This document shows positions 44,109 to 53,114 of a stretch of 64,000 bases of DNA, one piece after another (the first letter of the stretch is position 1; every line of letters starts with the position of its first letter). Source of the DNA: JBEDUK01 sp963781595 (GTDB taxonomy: Bacteria > Actinomycetota > UBA4738); the NCBI GenBank assembly GCA_963781595.1, contig CAWAGG010000001.1, positions 930,001 to 994,000 of the forward strand. Reading direction: 5' to 3'. The translations under genes and the position numbers were made by a program. Below the pieces are notes generated by a model. That model was not told where the DNA came from. It was given only the letters and a program-made list of their open reading frames with translations, and made no database searches.

Positions 44109-45344
44109 ATGCGTGAGCTCTCGAAGATCGGAGCACGATCCCATCGGCTCGTCCTGGCGCTGGGGGTCAGTCTGCTGCTGCTCGCGGGAGGCTGCAGCCG
44201 CCAGCAGGGACCGTCGGCCGGAGCCACCGGCGGCGGATCGACGACCCCGGTGACCGGCGCGTCGGTCACGCCGACGCCGTCGCCGATCGCGACACCGACC
44301 GAGAAGCCGCACCCGGCCGGGAGCTGGGAGCTCCTGCCCGCCGCGCCGATCGTCGCGCCCGAGACGCTCGCCGGGGTATGGGACGGCTCGCAGCTGCTGA
44401 TCGTCGGCCGCGTCACGATCCACCGGCCCCCGTACGCCAAGGTCGTGGCCGCCGCCTACGACCCCGCCACCCGCACGTGGCGCAAGCTCACCGGCGCGCC
44501 GCGCCTGGGGGGCAACTTCGAGGGCGGCGACCGCGCGGTCTGGACCGGCTCGGAGATGCTGCTGTGGGGCCTCACGAACACGGCGTACGACCCAGCGACG
44601 AACACCTGGCGGAGGCTGCCCGACCCCCCGACGGGATGGGGTGGTCCGTCGGTCGCGGTGTGGACCGGTCACCAGATGATCGGGTGGGGCGGCGGTTGCT
44701 GCGGTGACGCCTACGGGGACGGCGCCGCCTATTCACCGGCGACGAACACCTGGAAGATGCTCCCGAAATCCCCGCTCAGCCCACGGCACGCTCAGGGCGC
44801 GTGGACGGGGAAGGAGCTGATCCTCGCCGGTGGCGAGGGACCGGAGGGCAAGGGCGTCTTCGCCGACGCCGCAGCGTACGACCCGGCGACGCACACCTGG
44901 CGGAAGCTGCCGGCGATGCCGGTCGCGAGGGCCGGCGCGACCGCGGTCTGGGATGGCCACGAGGTCCTGATCGTCGGCGGAACCCGGAAGTACGGGTCCG
45001 GCGAGTTCCTCGCGCGCGGTGTCGCGTACGACCCCTCGACGAACCGGTGGCGATGGCTGCCACCCATGACGTACCCGCGCTCCGGGCACGTGGCGGCGTG
45101 GACCGGTGACCGCCTGCTGGTTTGGGGCGGCTACACGATGCACGACGGCATCAGCGGCTACCCGCCGAATGGCGAGGCCTACGACCCGGCCACGGACACG
45201 TGGTCGGCGCTGCCGAAGGCGCCGCTTCGCCACCGGAGTTCAGCGGTGGGCGTGTGGACCGGTTCGGCGATGATCGTGTGGGGCGGCCAGAACGAGCAGG
45301 GAGCGCTGGCGAGCGGCGCAGCGTACACGCCCGGCCGCTCGTAG
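44109..45344 (+). CDS. Secreted kelch-repeat lipoprotein
   Basis: Protein of 411 aa. A lipoprotein signal peptide (residues 1-28) ends in LLLLAGGC with Cys29 as the lipid-attachment site. A Ser/Thr/Pro-rich linker follows. The rest is a kelch-like beta-propeller with repeats of the form AYDPATNTWRRLP and WTGKELILAGGEG. It is probably surface-anchored and binds a protein or sugar. AAGGAGGTG ribosome binding site. The 231 bp upstream hold no gene. Confidence 0.88.
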   Translation: MRELSKIGARSHRLVLALGVSLLLLAGGCSRQQGPSAGATGGGSTTPVTGASVTPTPSPIATPTEKPHPAGSWELLPAAPIVAPETLAGVWDGSQLLIVGRVTIHRPPYAKVVAAAYDPATRTWRKLTGAPRLGGNFEGGDRAVWTGSEMLLWGLTNTAYDPATNTWRRLPDPPTGWGGPSVAVWTGHQMIGWGGGCCGDAYGDGAAYSPATNTWKMLPKSPLSPRHAQGAWTGKELILAGGEGPEGKGVFADAAAYDPATHTWRKLPAMPVARAGATAVWDGHEVLIVGGTRKYGSGEFLARGVAYDPSTNRWRWLPPMTYPRSGHVAAWTGDRLLVWGGYTMHDGISGYPPNGEAYDPATDTWSALPKAPLRHRSSAVGVWTGSAMIVWGGQNEQGALASGAAYTPGRS

Positions 45345-45365
45345 CGGCGGAACGGGGCTGCAGCG

Positions 45366-47345
45366 TCAGGCTCCGTCAGGTTCCCCGATGACCGCCAAGA
45401 CCTCATCGGCGTAGCGTTCGAGCTTCGTCGGGCCGACCCCGTCGATCGCGGCCAGGTCGGCCCAGTCGCGCGGGCGCCGCCGCGCGATCTCCACGAGGGT
45501 TCGGTCGTGGAAGACGACGTACGGCGGAACCGCGTCCGCCCGCGCGCGCTGCACCCGCCACGCGCGGAGGGCCTGGAATGCCCGGTCGTCGTCGGGCTCG
45601 AGGTCGCGTGCCGCCGCGTCCCGGCCGCCCCCCGATGTGCGTGACGCCGGCCGCGCCGGCGCCGGTCCGGATGTCGGCGACGCGGTTCCACCCCGAAGCT
45701 CCGCGAGGAACAGGCTGGGCTTGGTTCGACCCCCGACGCTCCATGTGATGCTCAGGTGGCGCCGGGCGCGCGTGATCCCCACGTAGAGCAGCCGCCGCTC
45801 CTCCTCGACCGCGTCATCCGTCTTCGAGCGCCTGAACGGCATCTCGCCATCCTCGAGGTGCGGGAGGAACACCGCGTCGAACTCCAACCCCTTCGCGCGG
45901 TGATAGGTCAGGAGGTTCACGCCGCGGCCCTCGCTCTCGGCGCCGAACCGCGCGCGAAGGTCCTCGACGAACTCCCCCACGTTACGTTCCGCGTCCGCGG
46001 CTTCGAACTCGTCAGCCATCCTTACCAATCGCGCGAGGTCGGCCTGCCGGACGGTCTCCTGCTCGCCCAGGCCCTCGGCTGCATCGGACCCGGCGGGCAG
46101 GAGCCCCTCGGAACGGGCCGCGTGAGCGACCAGCTGCGCGACCCCGACGGCGCCGGGATCGCGGAGCCGTCGCAGGATGGAGCGCGCCGCGGGCCGGAAC
46201 AGGAACGCGCCGCCGCGGACCTGGAACGGGATGCCCGCGTGCGACAGGGCCTCCTCGAAGTCCTCGGACCGCGAGTTCACCCGGTACAGGATGGCCATCT
46301 CCTCGAAGGCGACGCCGTCCGCGCGATGCAGCTCGCGGATCCCCGCGACGATGTGATCCGTCTCCGCATCCGGGTCGGCGAACCCCCGGAGCTCGGGCAC
46401 GGGGCCCGCCGGGCGCGTCGCGCGGAGCACCTTCCCGACGCCGCCCAGTCGAGGCACGAGGCGGTTCGCCACGTCCAGCACCTGCGGCGTCGACCGATGG
46501 TTCTCCTCCAGCCGGACGACCGTCGCCTCCGGGTACCGCGTCGGCATCGCCAGCAGGTACTCGGGCGTGGCCCCGGTGAACCCGTAGATCGACTGGTAGT
46601 CGTCGCCGACCACGCAGAGCTCTTCGCGACCGCCGAGCCAGCGTTCCAACAGCGTCTGCTGCAGGAGGTTCGCGTCCTGGTACTCGTCGACCGTGAACGC
46701 GTGCGTGCGTTCGCGGAACCGCTCCGCCGCGCCGACGTCGTCGTCGAACAACCGGATCGCGAGCTCGAGCAGGTCCTCGAAGTCGAACATCCCACGCCGT
46801 TCCTTGCCCTGCTCGTACTGCCGGTAGACGCGGGCCATGAGGTCGGCCGGGATCGGCGGCTCGTGTTCGCCGAGGGCGGCTTCGTAGCGGGCCGGTGTGA
46901 TGCGGCGGTTCTTCGCCCACTCGACCTCGGTCGCGAGGTCGCCGGCGGGCCGGAATCGGTAGGGCCGCGGCAGCCCGTTGCCGATCTGGCGGAGCGCCAC
47001 GGCCTTCGACGCGAGGACCTGGTCGGGCGCCGCGCCCGCGCGCGAGAGCTGGGAGAGCGCGGCGGAGTGGAACGTCCGCGCTTCGACACCATCTACGCCG
47101 AGCGCCGCGAGGCGCCGGCGCATCTCGCCGGCGGCCTTGTCGGTGAACGTGACCGCCAGGATCCGGTTCGGCGCGAACGCGCCCGTCGCGACCTGGTTCG
47201 CGATCCGCCGCGTGATCGTGGTGGTCTTGCCCGTGCCGGCGCCGGCGACGATGCAGACGGGGCCTCGCACCGCGTCGACGGCTCGGCGCTGCTCCTCGTT
47301 CAGGCCGTCGACGATCGCGTCGAGGCTCGTCGTTCCCGTGGGCAC
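45366..47345 (-). CDS. UvrD/Rep-family helicase with HRDC domain (UvrD2-like)
   Basis: Superfamily 1A DNA helicase of 659 aa with Walker A GAGTGKTT, motif Ia FTDKAAGEM, motif II VDEYQDAN, motif III GDDYQSIYGF, motif V YHRAKGLEFDAVFLP and motif VI VGITRARR. A disordered linker (about 550-590) leads to a C-terminal HRDC domain (about 595-655, with DLAAIDGVGPTKLERY). This layout matches actinobacterial UvrD2. It acts in DNA repair or unwinding. GTG start, with TAAGGT 6 nt upstream. Confidence 0.92.
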   Translation of the reverse strand: MPTGTTSLDAIVDGLNEEQRRAVDAVRGPVCIVAGAGTGKTTTITRRIANQVATGAFAPNRILAVTFTDKAAGEMRRRLAALGVDGVEARTFHSAALSQLSRAGAAPDQVLASKAVALRQIGNGLPRPYRFRPAGDLATEVEWAKNRRITPARYEAALGEHEPPIPADLMARVYRQYEQGKERRGMFDFEDLLELAIRLFDDDVGAAERFRERTHAFTVDEYQDANLLQQTLLERWLGGREELCVVGDDYQSIYGFTGATPEYLLAMPTRYPEATVVRLEENHRSTPQVLDVANRLVPRLGGVGKVLRATRPAGPVPELRGFADPDAETDHIVAGIRELHRADGVAFEEMAILYRVNSRSEDFEEALSHAGIPFQVRGGAFLFRPAARSILRRLRDPGAVGVAQLVAHAARSEGLLPAGSDAAEGLGEQETVRQADLARLVRMADEFEAADAERNVGEFVEDLRARFGAESEGRGVNLLTYHRAKGLEFDAVFLPHLEDGEMPFRRSKTDDAVEEERRLLYVGITRARRHLSITWSVGGRTKPSLFLAELRGGTASPTSGPAPARPASRTSGGGRDAAARDLEPDDDRAFQALRAWRVQRARADAVPPYVVFHDRTLVEIARRRPRDWADLAAIDGVGPTKLERYADEVLAVIGEPDGA

Positions 47346-47438
47346 ACGCCGACCTTACCCCGCGCCGACGACGCGGCCGGGAACACCGCGTTCGCGAACG
47401 CAGGACGAACGAGGCCAGATCGGCGCCCGAGCCAGGGT

Positions 47439-48236
47439 TCACGACGGTGGGGTCACGAAGAGCATCGCCGGCCGCTTCGGATCGACCCCGTCGCCCGAGG
47501 ACCCGCCGCGCGTCCGGCGGGCCACGTACGGCAGCAGGTACCGGCGCCCCCAGGACAGCTCCCGCGCGACGGCCGCCACGACCGACCCGCGGCCCCGACC
47601 GCCGGGCCCGCCAGCGCTCGGGCCGTTCTGCGCCGCCGCGTCCAGGGGCAGCCCGACGGCACGCGCCACCGCGACCGCCAGTCGCTCGTGGCCGGTGGGG
47701 TTCGCGTGGATGCGGTCCTCACACCAGAGGGCTGGGTCCGTGGCGCCGGGTTCGGCTTCCAGGTCAACCAGGATCGAACCCGTCCGGCTCGCGGCCGCCC
47801 GGAGCGCCGCGTTCAGCCTGCGGAACCGGTGGCGCAGCGGCCTCGCCCAGGGGTTGATCGCCGTGGCATCGGGCAGGGTGAACGTCACGACCGTGGCACC
47901 GGCGGTGCGGAGCTCGTGGAGCGTCGCCTCGACCTCGCCGTCGACGGCTCGAGCATCGAACGACGGCCGGAGCAGATCGTTCATGCCGACGAGGACGCTG
48001 GCGAGGTCCGGTTGCAGCGCGAGCGCCGCGGGCAGCTGCTCGGCCCGGACCTGGCCGGACAGGCGGCCCCGGACCGCGAGGTTCGCGTAGCGGACCTGGC
48101 GGCCGTCTGGCGCCGCGGCGGCGGCCAGACGCTCGGCGAACCGGTCGGCCCATCCGCGGTAACCGTCCCCGCCATCGGGGTCGTAGAGCCCCTCGGTCGT
48201 GCTGTCGCCGATCGCGACGAACCGCTCCCATGCCAT
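47439..48236 (-). CDS. SGNH/GDSL-type esterase
   Basis: Protein of 265 aa. Block I GDSTTEG holds the catalytic Ser, block III GMNDLL the oxyanion Asn, and block V DRIHANPTGHERLA the Asp/His pair. The C-terminal 50 residues after GLPLDAAAQNG are Gly/Arg-rich and then basic, as seen in actinobacterial SGNH proteins. No signal peptide, so it is cytoplasmic. ATG 48236 has TAGGGT 8 nt upstream. Confidence 0.88.
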   Translation of the reverse strand: MAWERFVAIGDSTTEGLYDPDGGDGYRGWADRFAERLAAAAAPDGRQVRYANLAVRGRLSGQVRAEQLPAALALQPDLASVLVGMNDLLRPSFDARAVDGEVEATLHELRTAGATVVTFTLPDATAINPWARPLRHRFRRLNAALRAAASRTGSILVDLEAEPGATDPALWCEDRIHANPTGHERLAVAVARAVGLPLDAAAQNGPSAGGPGGRGRGSVVAAVARELSWGRRYLLPYVARRTRGGSSGDGVDPKRPAMLFVTPPS

Positions 48237-48244
48237 GGCGTCGA

Positions 48245-48250
48245 ACCCTA
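48245..48250 (-). promoter_or_regulatory. Candidate -10 box (TAGGGT)
   Basis: Minus-strand TAGGGT ends 8 nt before ATG 48236, a leaderless arrangement. Confidence 0.35.
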
Positions 48251-48343
48251 TCGGCCCGGTAGCCCCGTGCGGTTCCCCGCGCGGCTCGCCGACCGCGCAT
48301 CGCGTTCCGGGCATTCCACGACGCGCACGAGCGCGATGGGTCG

Positions 48344-49324
48344 GTGGCGGTCATGGTGGACGAGGGTCCCGACCTGCCCGATCCGCTCGACGAGCCGTGG
48401 AGCCTCTGGGTGGAGCGACCCGCGCGATCGCGGAGCGACGCGGTGTCGCACGGAAGGCGGTACCGGGACGTGGTCGACGGCCGGAGGAGATGGTGGTGGA
48501 CCGAAGAGGACGGCGACCACGTCGAGGAGGACCACGACCGTGGCCTCGACTTCGGTCCCGCGGAGCCACTGCTCGTGCCCTACGCGTTGCTGGCCGACTT
48601 CGCGCTCCAGATCGAGGGGCGGACGACGGTCGCCGGTCGCGATGCGATCACGATCCGGGCACGTCCCGCGCCGTCGAGCGAGGACGCGGTCCATCGCGGG
48701 TTGAGCCTTGGCGCGGGTGCCGACGAGTACGTCGTGGCGATCGACGCCGAACGCGGCGCGCTCCTGCGCGTCGAAGCCCGGCTCGGAGGCGAACCCTTCT
48801 CGATCCTGGAGGTCAACGAGGTCGCGTTCGACGGGCCGATCGATCCGGACGTGTTCGCGATCTCGCCGACCGATCCCCTGGAGCCGGAGGCCCCCTGGCA
48901 GCACGACCTCACCCTGTCCCAGCTGGCGGAGGCCGTGCCGTCCACGCTCCTCGTCCCCGAACGCCTCCCCGACGGATGGATCGTGGAGGTCCACGCGATG
49001 CTCGAGCCCGCGTCCGGGCGCGGGGGCAGGCCCCTCCAGGCCAGCATCACGTACATGTACCCGGACGACCGGATGGTCGGCCTGCAGGAGTCCGCCGAGC
49101 CCCTCCCGCCGATCGCCGGTCAGGAGCGACGCGTCGAGGACGGCCTCGAGATCCACGAGGAGACGCGGGTCCGTCCTCCGGTCCGGACCGCGTGGACCGA
49201 ACTGCTCGGCACGCACGTCCAGCTCTGGGCGAGCGGGGTCGAGATGGACGAGGTGATCCGGATGGCGCGTTCGCTCGTCCCGCTCCCGACCGAGCCGCCA
49301 GAGCTGGTTCCGGGCGACGGGTAA
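48344..49324 (+). CDS. Protein of unknown function, LolA/RseB-like features
   Basis: Protein of 326 aa not firmly assigned. It has no signal peptide or TM segment. An N-terminal part with VDGRRRWWWTEEDGDH, then a strand-rich domain with FDGPIDPDVFAI resembles the lipid-binding half-barrel of LolA/RseB-type proteins. The second half (LLVPERLPDGWIVEVHAM onward) resembles the DUF4367-like domains often linked to anti-sigma regulation. GTG start without a clear ribosome binding site. Confidence 0.6.
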   Translation: MAVMVDEGPDLPDPLDEPWSLWVERPARSRSDAVSHGRRYRDVVDGRRRWWWTEEDGDHVEEDHDRGLDFGPAEPLLVPYALLADFALQIEGRTTVAGRDAITIRARPAPSSEDAVHRGLSLGAGADEYVVAIDAERGALLRVEARLGGEPFSILEVNEVAFDGPIDPDVFAISPTDPLEPEAPWQHDLTLSQLAEAVPSTLLVPERLPDGWIVEVHAMLEPASGRGGRPLQASITYMYPDDRMVGLQESAEPLPPIAGQERRVEDGLEIHEETRVRPPVRTAWTELLGTHVQLWASGVEMDEVIRMARSLVPLPTEPPELVPGDG

Positions 49325-49361
49325 CGCTCGCCCGCGGACCCGCGTTTCCGCGATCGAACGG

Positions 49362-49907
49362 TCAGCCTTCGGCTCGGATCTCCTGGCGGCCGGTCACGTC
49401 GATCTCGAACACGGGCGGCGGGTCGGGATGACGCACCACCCGCCCGAGGAAGATCGGCCATCTCCGTTCCGCGTCGTCGGGGGGGACCTCGACCGGGTCG
49501 ACCGGCGTGCGCCGTTCGTGGCCGCGCGGGCTCGTGAGGTGGACCGCTGGCCGTTCGATCCCACGATCGTCGTTCGGGTCCGAACCTCGCGTCCGGCGGC
49601 ACACGAGCCACACGTCCGCCGAGGAGGCGCCGGCCTCACGCAGCGTGTCCTCCCCGATCGACACCGCCTCGCGCAGCACCAACTCGCGACCGAAGCCGTC
49701 GACCGCCATCCCCGGGCTCACGAAGAGCGAGCCGTCCTCGTGCTGGTCGACATCCAGCCCCGTCACGATGCCCCACGCGTCCGACGCGACGTCGTCCCGA
49801 TGCCGCACGACGATGTCGTACGACTGCTCGTCCCCGAACTCCCGCGCCGTCAGGAGCCGACCGGAGAAGTACCGGACCCGAACGTCCTCGCCCTCTCCAT
49901 CGGTCAT
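49362..49907 (-). CDS. Orphan baseplate/contractile-injection-associated-like protein
   Basis: Protein of 181 aa. The N-terminal VRYFSGRLLTAREFGDEQSY and AWGIVTGLDVDQHEDGSLFV, then SPGMAVDGFGRELVL, match a conserved domain often found beside phage-tail-like or extracellular contractile injection genes. No sheath, tube, spike or baseplate gene accompanies it. The C-terminal half is charged and Pro-rich. ATG 49907 with a TAGGGG box 8 nt upstream. Function unknown; the family resemblance is from pattern memory. Confidence 0.55.
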   Translation of the reverse strand: MTDGEGEDVRVRYFSGRLLTAREFGDEQSYDIVVRHRDDVASDAWGIVTGLDVDQHEDGSLFVSPGMAVDGFGRELVLREAVSIGEDTLREAGASSADVWLVCRRTRGSDPNDDRGIERPAVHLTSPRGHERRTPVDPVEVPPDDAERRWPIFLGRVVRHPDPPPVFEIDVTGRQEIRAEG

Positions 49908-49958
49908 CGCCTGCGCCCCTACCGTCGCTCGGCCCGGGTCCGCTCGGACCCTTCGCGT

Positions 49959-50902
49959 TCAGGAGACATCGATCACGACCTTGCCGCGGGTGTGATGCGC
50001 GCCGACGAGCGCGATCGCCTCGCCGGAGTCGGCCAGCGGCATGACCGTCAGCTCGGGCGCCAGCAGCGCGCCGTCGACCAGACCGGAGAGCACGGCATCG
50101 AGCCGCTCGGTCGTGACCATGCCGTTGACATTGGCGGCCTTCACGCCGCGCCTCGCCAGCGCCTCCTCATCGGCGCCTCCCACGACCAAGGCGACGCGAC
50201 CGCCCGGTCGCAGCTGCTCGCTCAACGCGGTCACCATGTCCCGGTCGCCGACCATGTCCGCGATCGCGTCGATCCCGTCGGGCGCGGCCGCCCGCAGGGC
50301 CTCGGTGAGGTCACCGGCCGTGTAGTCGATCACCTCGACGGCCCCACGGGCACGGACGTAGTCGAGGTTCGGCCCGCTGCATACGCCGATCACGGAGGCA
50401 CCGCGCGCCGTGGCCAGCTGGACGAAAAGGCTCCCCACGCCGCCCGAGGCACCGTAGGCCAGCACGGTCTCCCCGGCCGCCGGCTCGATCGCCTCCAGCA
50501 GCGAGAACGCCGTCCCGGTGACGTGTGGGATCGCGGCGGCCAGTCGATGTTCGATCGACGGTGGCTTCCGCGTCAGTGCCCGGAGCGCGATCGTCGTGAG
50601 CTCCGCGAACGTCCCCTCGCCGAAGAACATCTTCGCGAATCCACCCACGACCTCGTCGCCGGGGGCGTATCCCTCGACGCCGGGACCGACCGACTCGATC
50701 GCGCCCGACGCGTCGATCCCCGGGATCAGCGGGAACCGGTGCTCCATCATGCCGCTGAGGTACCCGGCCACGCGGCCGCGTCGATCGGGTTCACGCACGC
50801 GTTGCGGACCCGGACGAGCACCTGGCCCTCGGCCGGCTCCGGTGCCGGGAGGTCGCGGACGCCGCCCGTCTCCCCGAAGCCGTCGATCGCGTAGGCGCGC
50901 AT
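49959..50902 (-). pseudogene. Quinone oxidoreductase/zinc-type alcohol dehydrogenase, frameshifted
   Basis: MDR-family NADPH:quinone oxidoreductase. The first 45 residues (MRAYAIDGFGETGGVRDLP to VNPIDAAAW) are in one frame from ATG 50902, which has AAGGGGG upstream. The remainder (AGYLSGMMEHRFPLIPGIDA to the end, including YGASGGVGSL) is in another frame. The two parts join if one base is restored within GC-rich 50767-50780. A 1-nt deletion or a sequencing error explains it. If real, the gene yields only a 51-aa stub from its own start. With the base restored, length and domain order are normal. Confidence 0.8.
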
Positions 50903-51061
50903 CTCGTCCCCCTTCCGTCGGCCGGATCCGTGCAAGCCTAGCCATCGCGCGCGATACGCGCGGCCGGATCGTGACGAGCTCCGGTCGCGGGTCCTCCGGA
51001 CCAGTGGGCGGAAGGGGTAGGCTTCGCTCCAGCCTGAGACGCCGGTCTGGAAGGGAGCGGG

Positions 51062-51958
51062 ATGGAACTCCGGCAGATGCAGATCCACGGGCACCAGGTC
51101 GGCTACCGGGCCGCCGGCTCTGGGCCGGTCATCGTCCTGGTCCACGGCATCGCCAGCAGCTCCGGAACGTGGGGCCGCGTGCTCCCGTCGCTGGCCGAGC
51201 GCTTCACGGTGGTGGCGCCGGACCTGCTCGGCCACGGCGCGTCGACGAAGTCGGCCGGCGACTACTCGCTGGGCGCGCAAGCGAGCCAGGTGCGGGACCT
51301 GATGATCGCGCTGGGGCACGAACGCGCGACGATGGTCGGTCATTCGCTCGGAGGTGGCGTCGCGTTGCAGTTCGCGTACCAGTTCCCGTCGCGGTGCGAG
51401 CGCCTGGTGCTGGTCGACAGCGGCGGCCTCGGCCGGGACGTCGCGCTGCACCTCCGCGCCCTCAGCTTCCCCGGCGTCGAACACCTCCCGCCGCCGCCGT
51501 TCGGACATCAGATCCAGGTCGCTGCAGGCGCGCTGCGCGGGTTGCTCCGCCGCGTCGGCCTGCGTCCGGCGCCTTCGTTCGAGGAGATCTGGACCGCGTA
51601 CGGCGCGCTGTCGGATCCCGAGTCCTGGCGCGCGTTCGTCCACACCCTGCACTCGGTCGTGGACCTCGGCGGCCAGCGGCCCAGCGCGACCGATCGCCTG
51701 TACCTGCTGTCGGCGATCCCGACGATGATCGTCTGGGGCGAGCGGGACCGGCTCATCCCGGTCCGGCACGGCCGGGAGGCGCACGAAGCGATCCCGGGCA
51801 GCGTCCTGCACGTGTTCGAGGGCGTCGGGCACTTCCCCCAGCACGACGAGCCCGAGCGGTTCGTCCGCGCCGTGCTGGAGTTCATCGACTCGAGCCGGCC
51901 AGCATCGCTGTCCGAGACGCACCTCGGGGAGATGCTGAGCGGCGAGCGCGCGGGGTAG
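51062..51958 (+). CDS. Alpha/beta-fold hydrolase
   Basis: Protein of 298 aa. The HGIASSSGTW oxyanion loop, GHSLGGGVA nucleophile elbow, Asp in WGERDRLIPV and His in GVGHFPQHDEP form the triad of the epoxide hydrolase/haloperoxidase-like group. GGAAGGGAG precedes the ATG and TAGGCT further upstream may be its -10 box. Substrate unknown. Confidence 0.9.
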   Translation: MELRQMQIHGHQVGYRAAGSGPVIVLVHGIASSSGTWGRVLPSLAERFTVVAPDLLGHGASTKSAGDYSLGAQASQVRDLMIALGHERATMVGHSLGGGVALQFAYQFPSRCERLVLVDSGGLGRDVALHLRALSFPGVEHLPPPPFGHQIQVAAGALRGLLRRVGLRPAPSFEEIWTAYGALSDPESWRAFVHTLHSVVDLGGQRPSATDRLYLLSAIPTMIVWGERDRLIPVRHGREAHEAIPGSVLHVFEGVGHFPQHDEPERFVRAVLEFIDSSRPASLSETHLGEMLSGERAG

Positions 51959-52026
51959 CAGGCGAGGCGCGTCCCTCCTGGGATACAGTGCGCACGGATG
52001 CAGGCCCACGAGGGAAGGGGGCGGCC

Positions 52027-52314
52027 ATGAAGTTCGTGCAGACCATCTCGTTCACGACCACCCGCATCGACGAGATCGCCGCGCTGGGCGACGAGTTCGA
52101 GCGGGACAACCCGGGAGCCCCGGGCTTCGAGGCCACGCGGATGCTCAAGGACCGCGACCACGAGAACACCTACATGGTGATCGCCGAGTTCGACTCCTAC
52201 GAAGTGGCGATGGAGAACTCCGCGCGGCCGGAGACCGACGCGTTCGCCCGGAAGATGGCCGAGCTGGTCGACGGGCCGGTCACGTTCGGCAACTACGACG
52301 TGATGGAGCGCTGA
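52027..52314 (+). CDS. Small dimeric alpha/beta barrel-like protein
   Basis: Protein of 95 aa starting MKFVQTISFTTTRIDEIAAL with NTYMVIAEFDSYEVAMENS. The pattern resembles antibiotic biosynthesis monooxygenase-type ferredoxin folds. Enzymatic role not provable. GAGGGAAGGGGG upstream of the ATG; ATACAGT about 45 nt upstream may be the -10. Possibly cotranscribed with the hydrolase 68 bp before it. Confidence 0.65.
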   Translation: MKFVQTISFTTTRIDEIAALGDEFERDNPGAPGFEATRMLKDRDHENTYMVIAEFDSYEVAMENSARPETDAFARKMAELVDGPVTFGNYDVMER

Positions 52315-52374
52315 CGGCGGCGAACCGAACACGACCGTCGACCGCGGTCGGCGCTGGCCGTCGGGCGTTCAGGC

Positions 52375-53112
52375 TCAGCGCCAGTCGATCGACACCAGCT
52401 CGACGGTGCCGGCGATCCCCTTGAGCGTCACGCTGCGCGGTTCGGAGGCGGCGTAGCGGCTCCCCACCGCCGTATCCACGCTGGCCAGGATCTCGCCGGC
52501 GCCGGCCAGGGCGGAGATCCTCGCCGCCTCGTGCACGCCTTTCCCGCTGAAGTTCTGGGCGACCTGCGTCGCCTGCGACGCGTGCACCCCGATCCTCACC
52601 TGCGGCGCGAACCCGCTCGACTGCCGGTGTTCGGCCAGCCGCCGCTGGATCGCCACCGCGCACGCGAGCGCGGCTTCGGGTGAATCGAACCCGACGAAGA
52701 ACCCGTCGCCCGTCGCGGTGATCTCCTCGCCCTGATGGGCGGCGAACAAACCCCGGAGCGTCTCGTCGTGCCAGCGGAGCAGGATCTCCCACGAGTCGTC
52801 CCCCAGCGCCTCGACGAGCTGGGTCGACCCGACCATGTCGGTGAACATGAACGTCTTCATCACGCGACGCGGCCGTCCCGCCCCGGCCGTGCGGAGCTGC
52901 CACGGCAGCAGCTCCTCGACCTCCTCGATCACGATCGCCATCGTGGGGCACGCGAGCGCGGCCTCCCGGAGGAGTTCGTCCTCGACGCTCTGTGGGTCGA
53001 CGACGTCGGCCTTCAGGAAGTCACCCTCGTGCCAGTCGAACGCGGTCGGCGCGATCGTGACGCAGTTCCCCGCGCCGATGCAGCGCTGGCGGTCCACACG
53101 CGCTCGCAGCAC
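52375..53112 (-). CDS. [3Fe-4S]-type ferredoxin fused to a class III adenylyl cyclase domain
   Basis: Protein of 245 aa. Residues 1-65 form a P450-type single-cluster ferredoxin: C11-x5-C17 followed by Cys55 in ACPTMAI, with APTAF between. Residues about 86-245 are a class III cyclase domain: metal Asp92 in FTDMVGST and Asp136 in GDG. The Lys position is Thr132, and the transition-state Asn is His194 with Arg198 kept, as in a variant cyclase-homology branch. A redox-sensing cyclase is inferred. The GTG lies 2 bp after the LuxR gene stop, so they form one operon. Confidence 0.8.
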   Translation of the reverse strand: MLRARVDRQRCIGAGNCVTIAPTAFDWHEGDFLKADVVDPQSVEDELLREAALACPTMAIVIEEVEELLPWQLRTAGAGRPRRVMKTFMFTDMVGSTQLVEALGDDSWEILLRWHDETLRGLFAAHQGEEITATGDGFFVGFDSPEAALACAVAIQRRLAEHRQSSGFAPQVRIGVHASQATQVAQNFSGKGVHEAARISALAGAGEILASVDTAVGSRYAASEPRSVTLKGIAGTVELVSIDWR

Positions 53113-53114
53113 GG

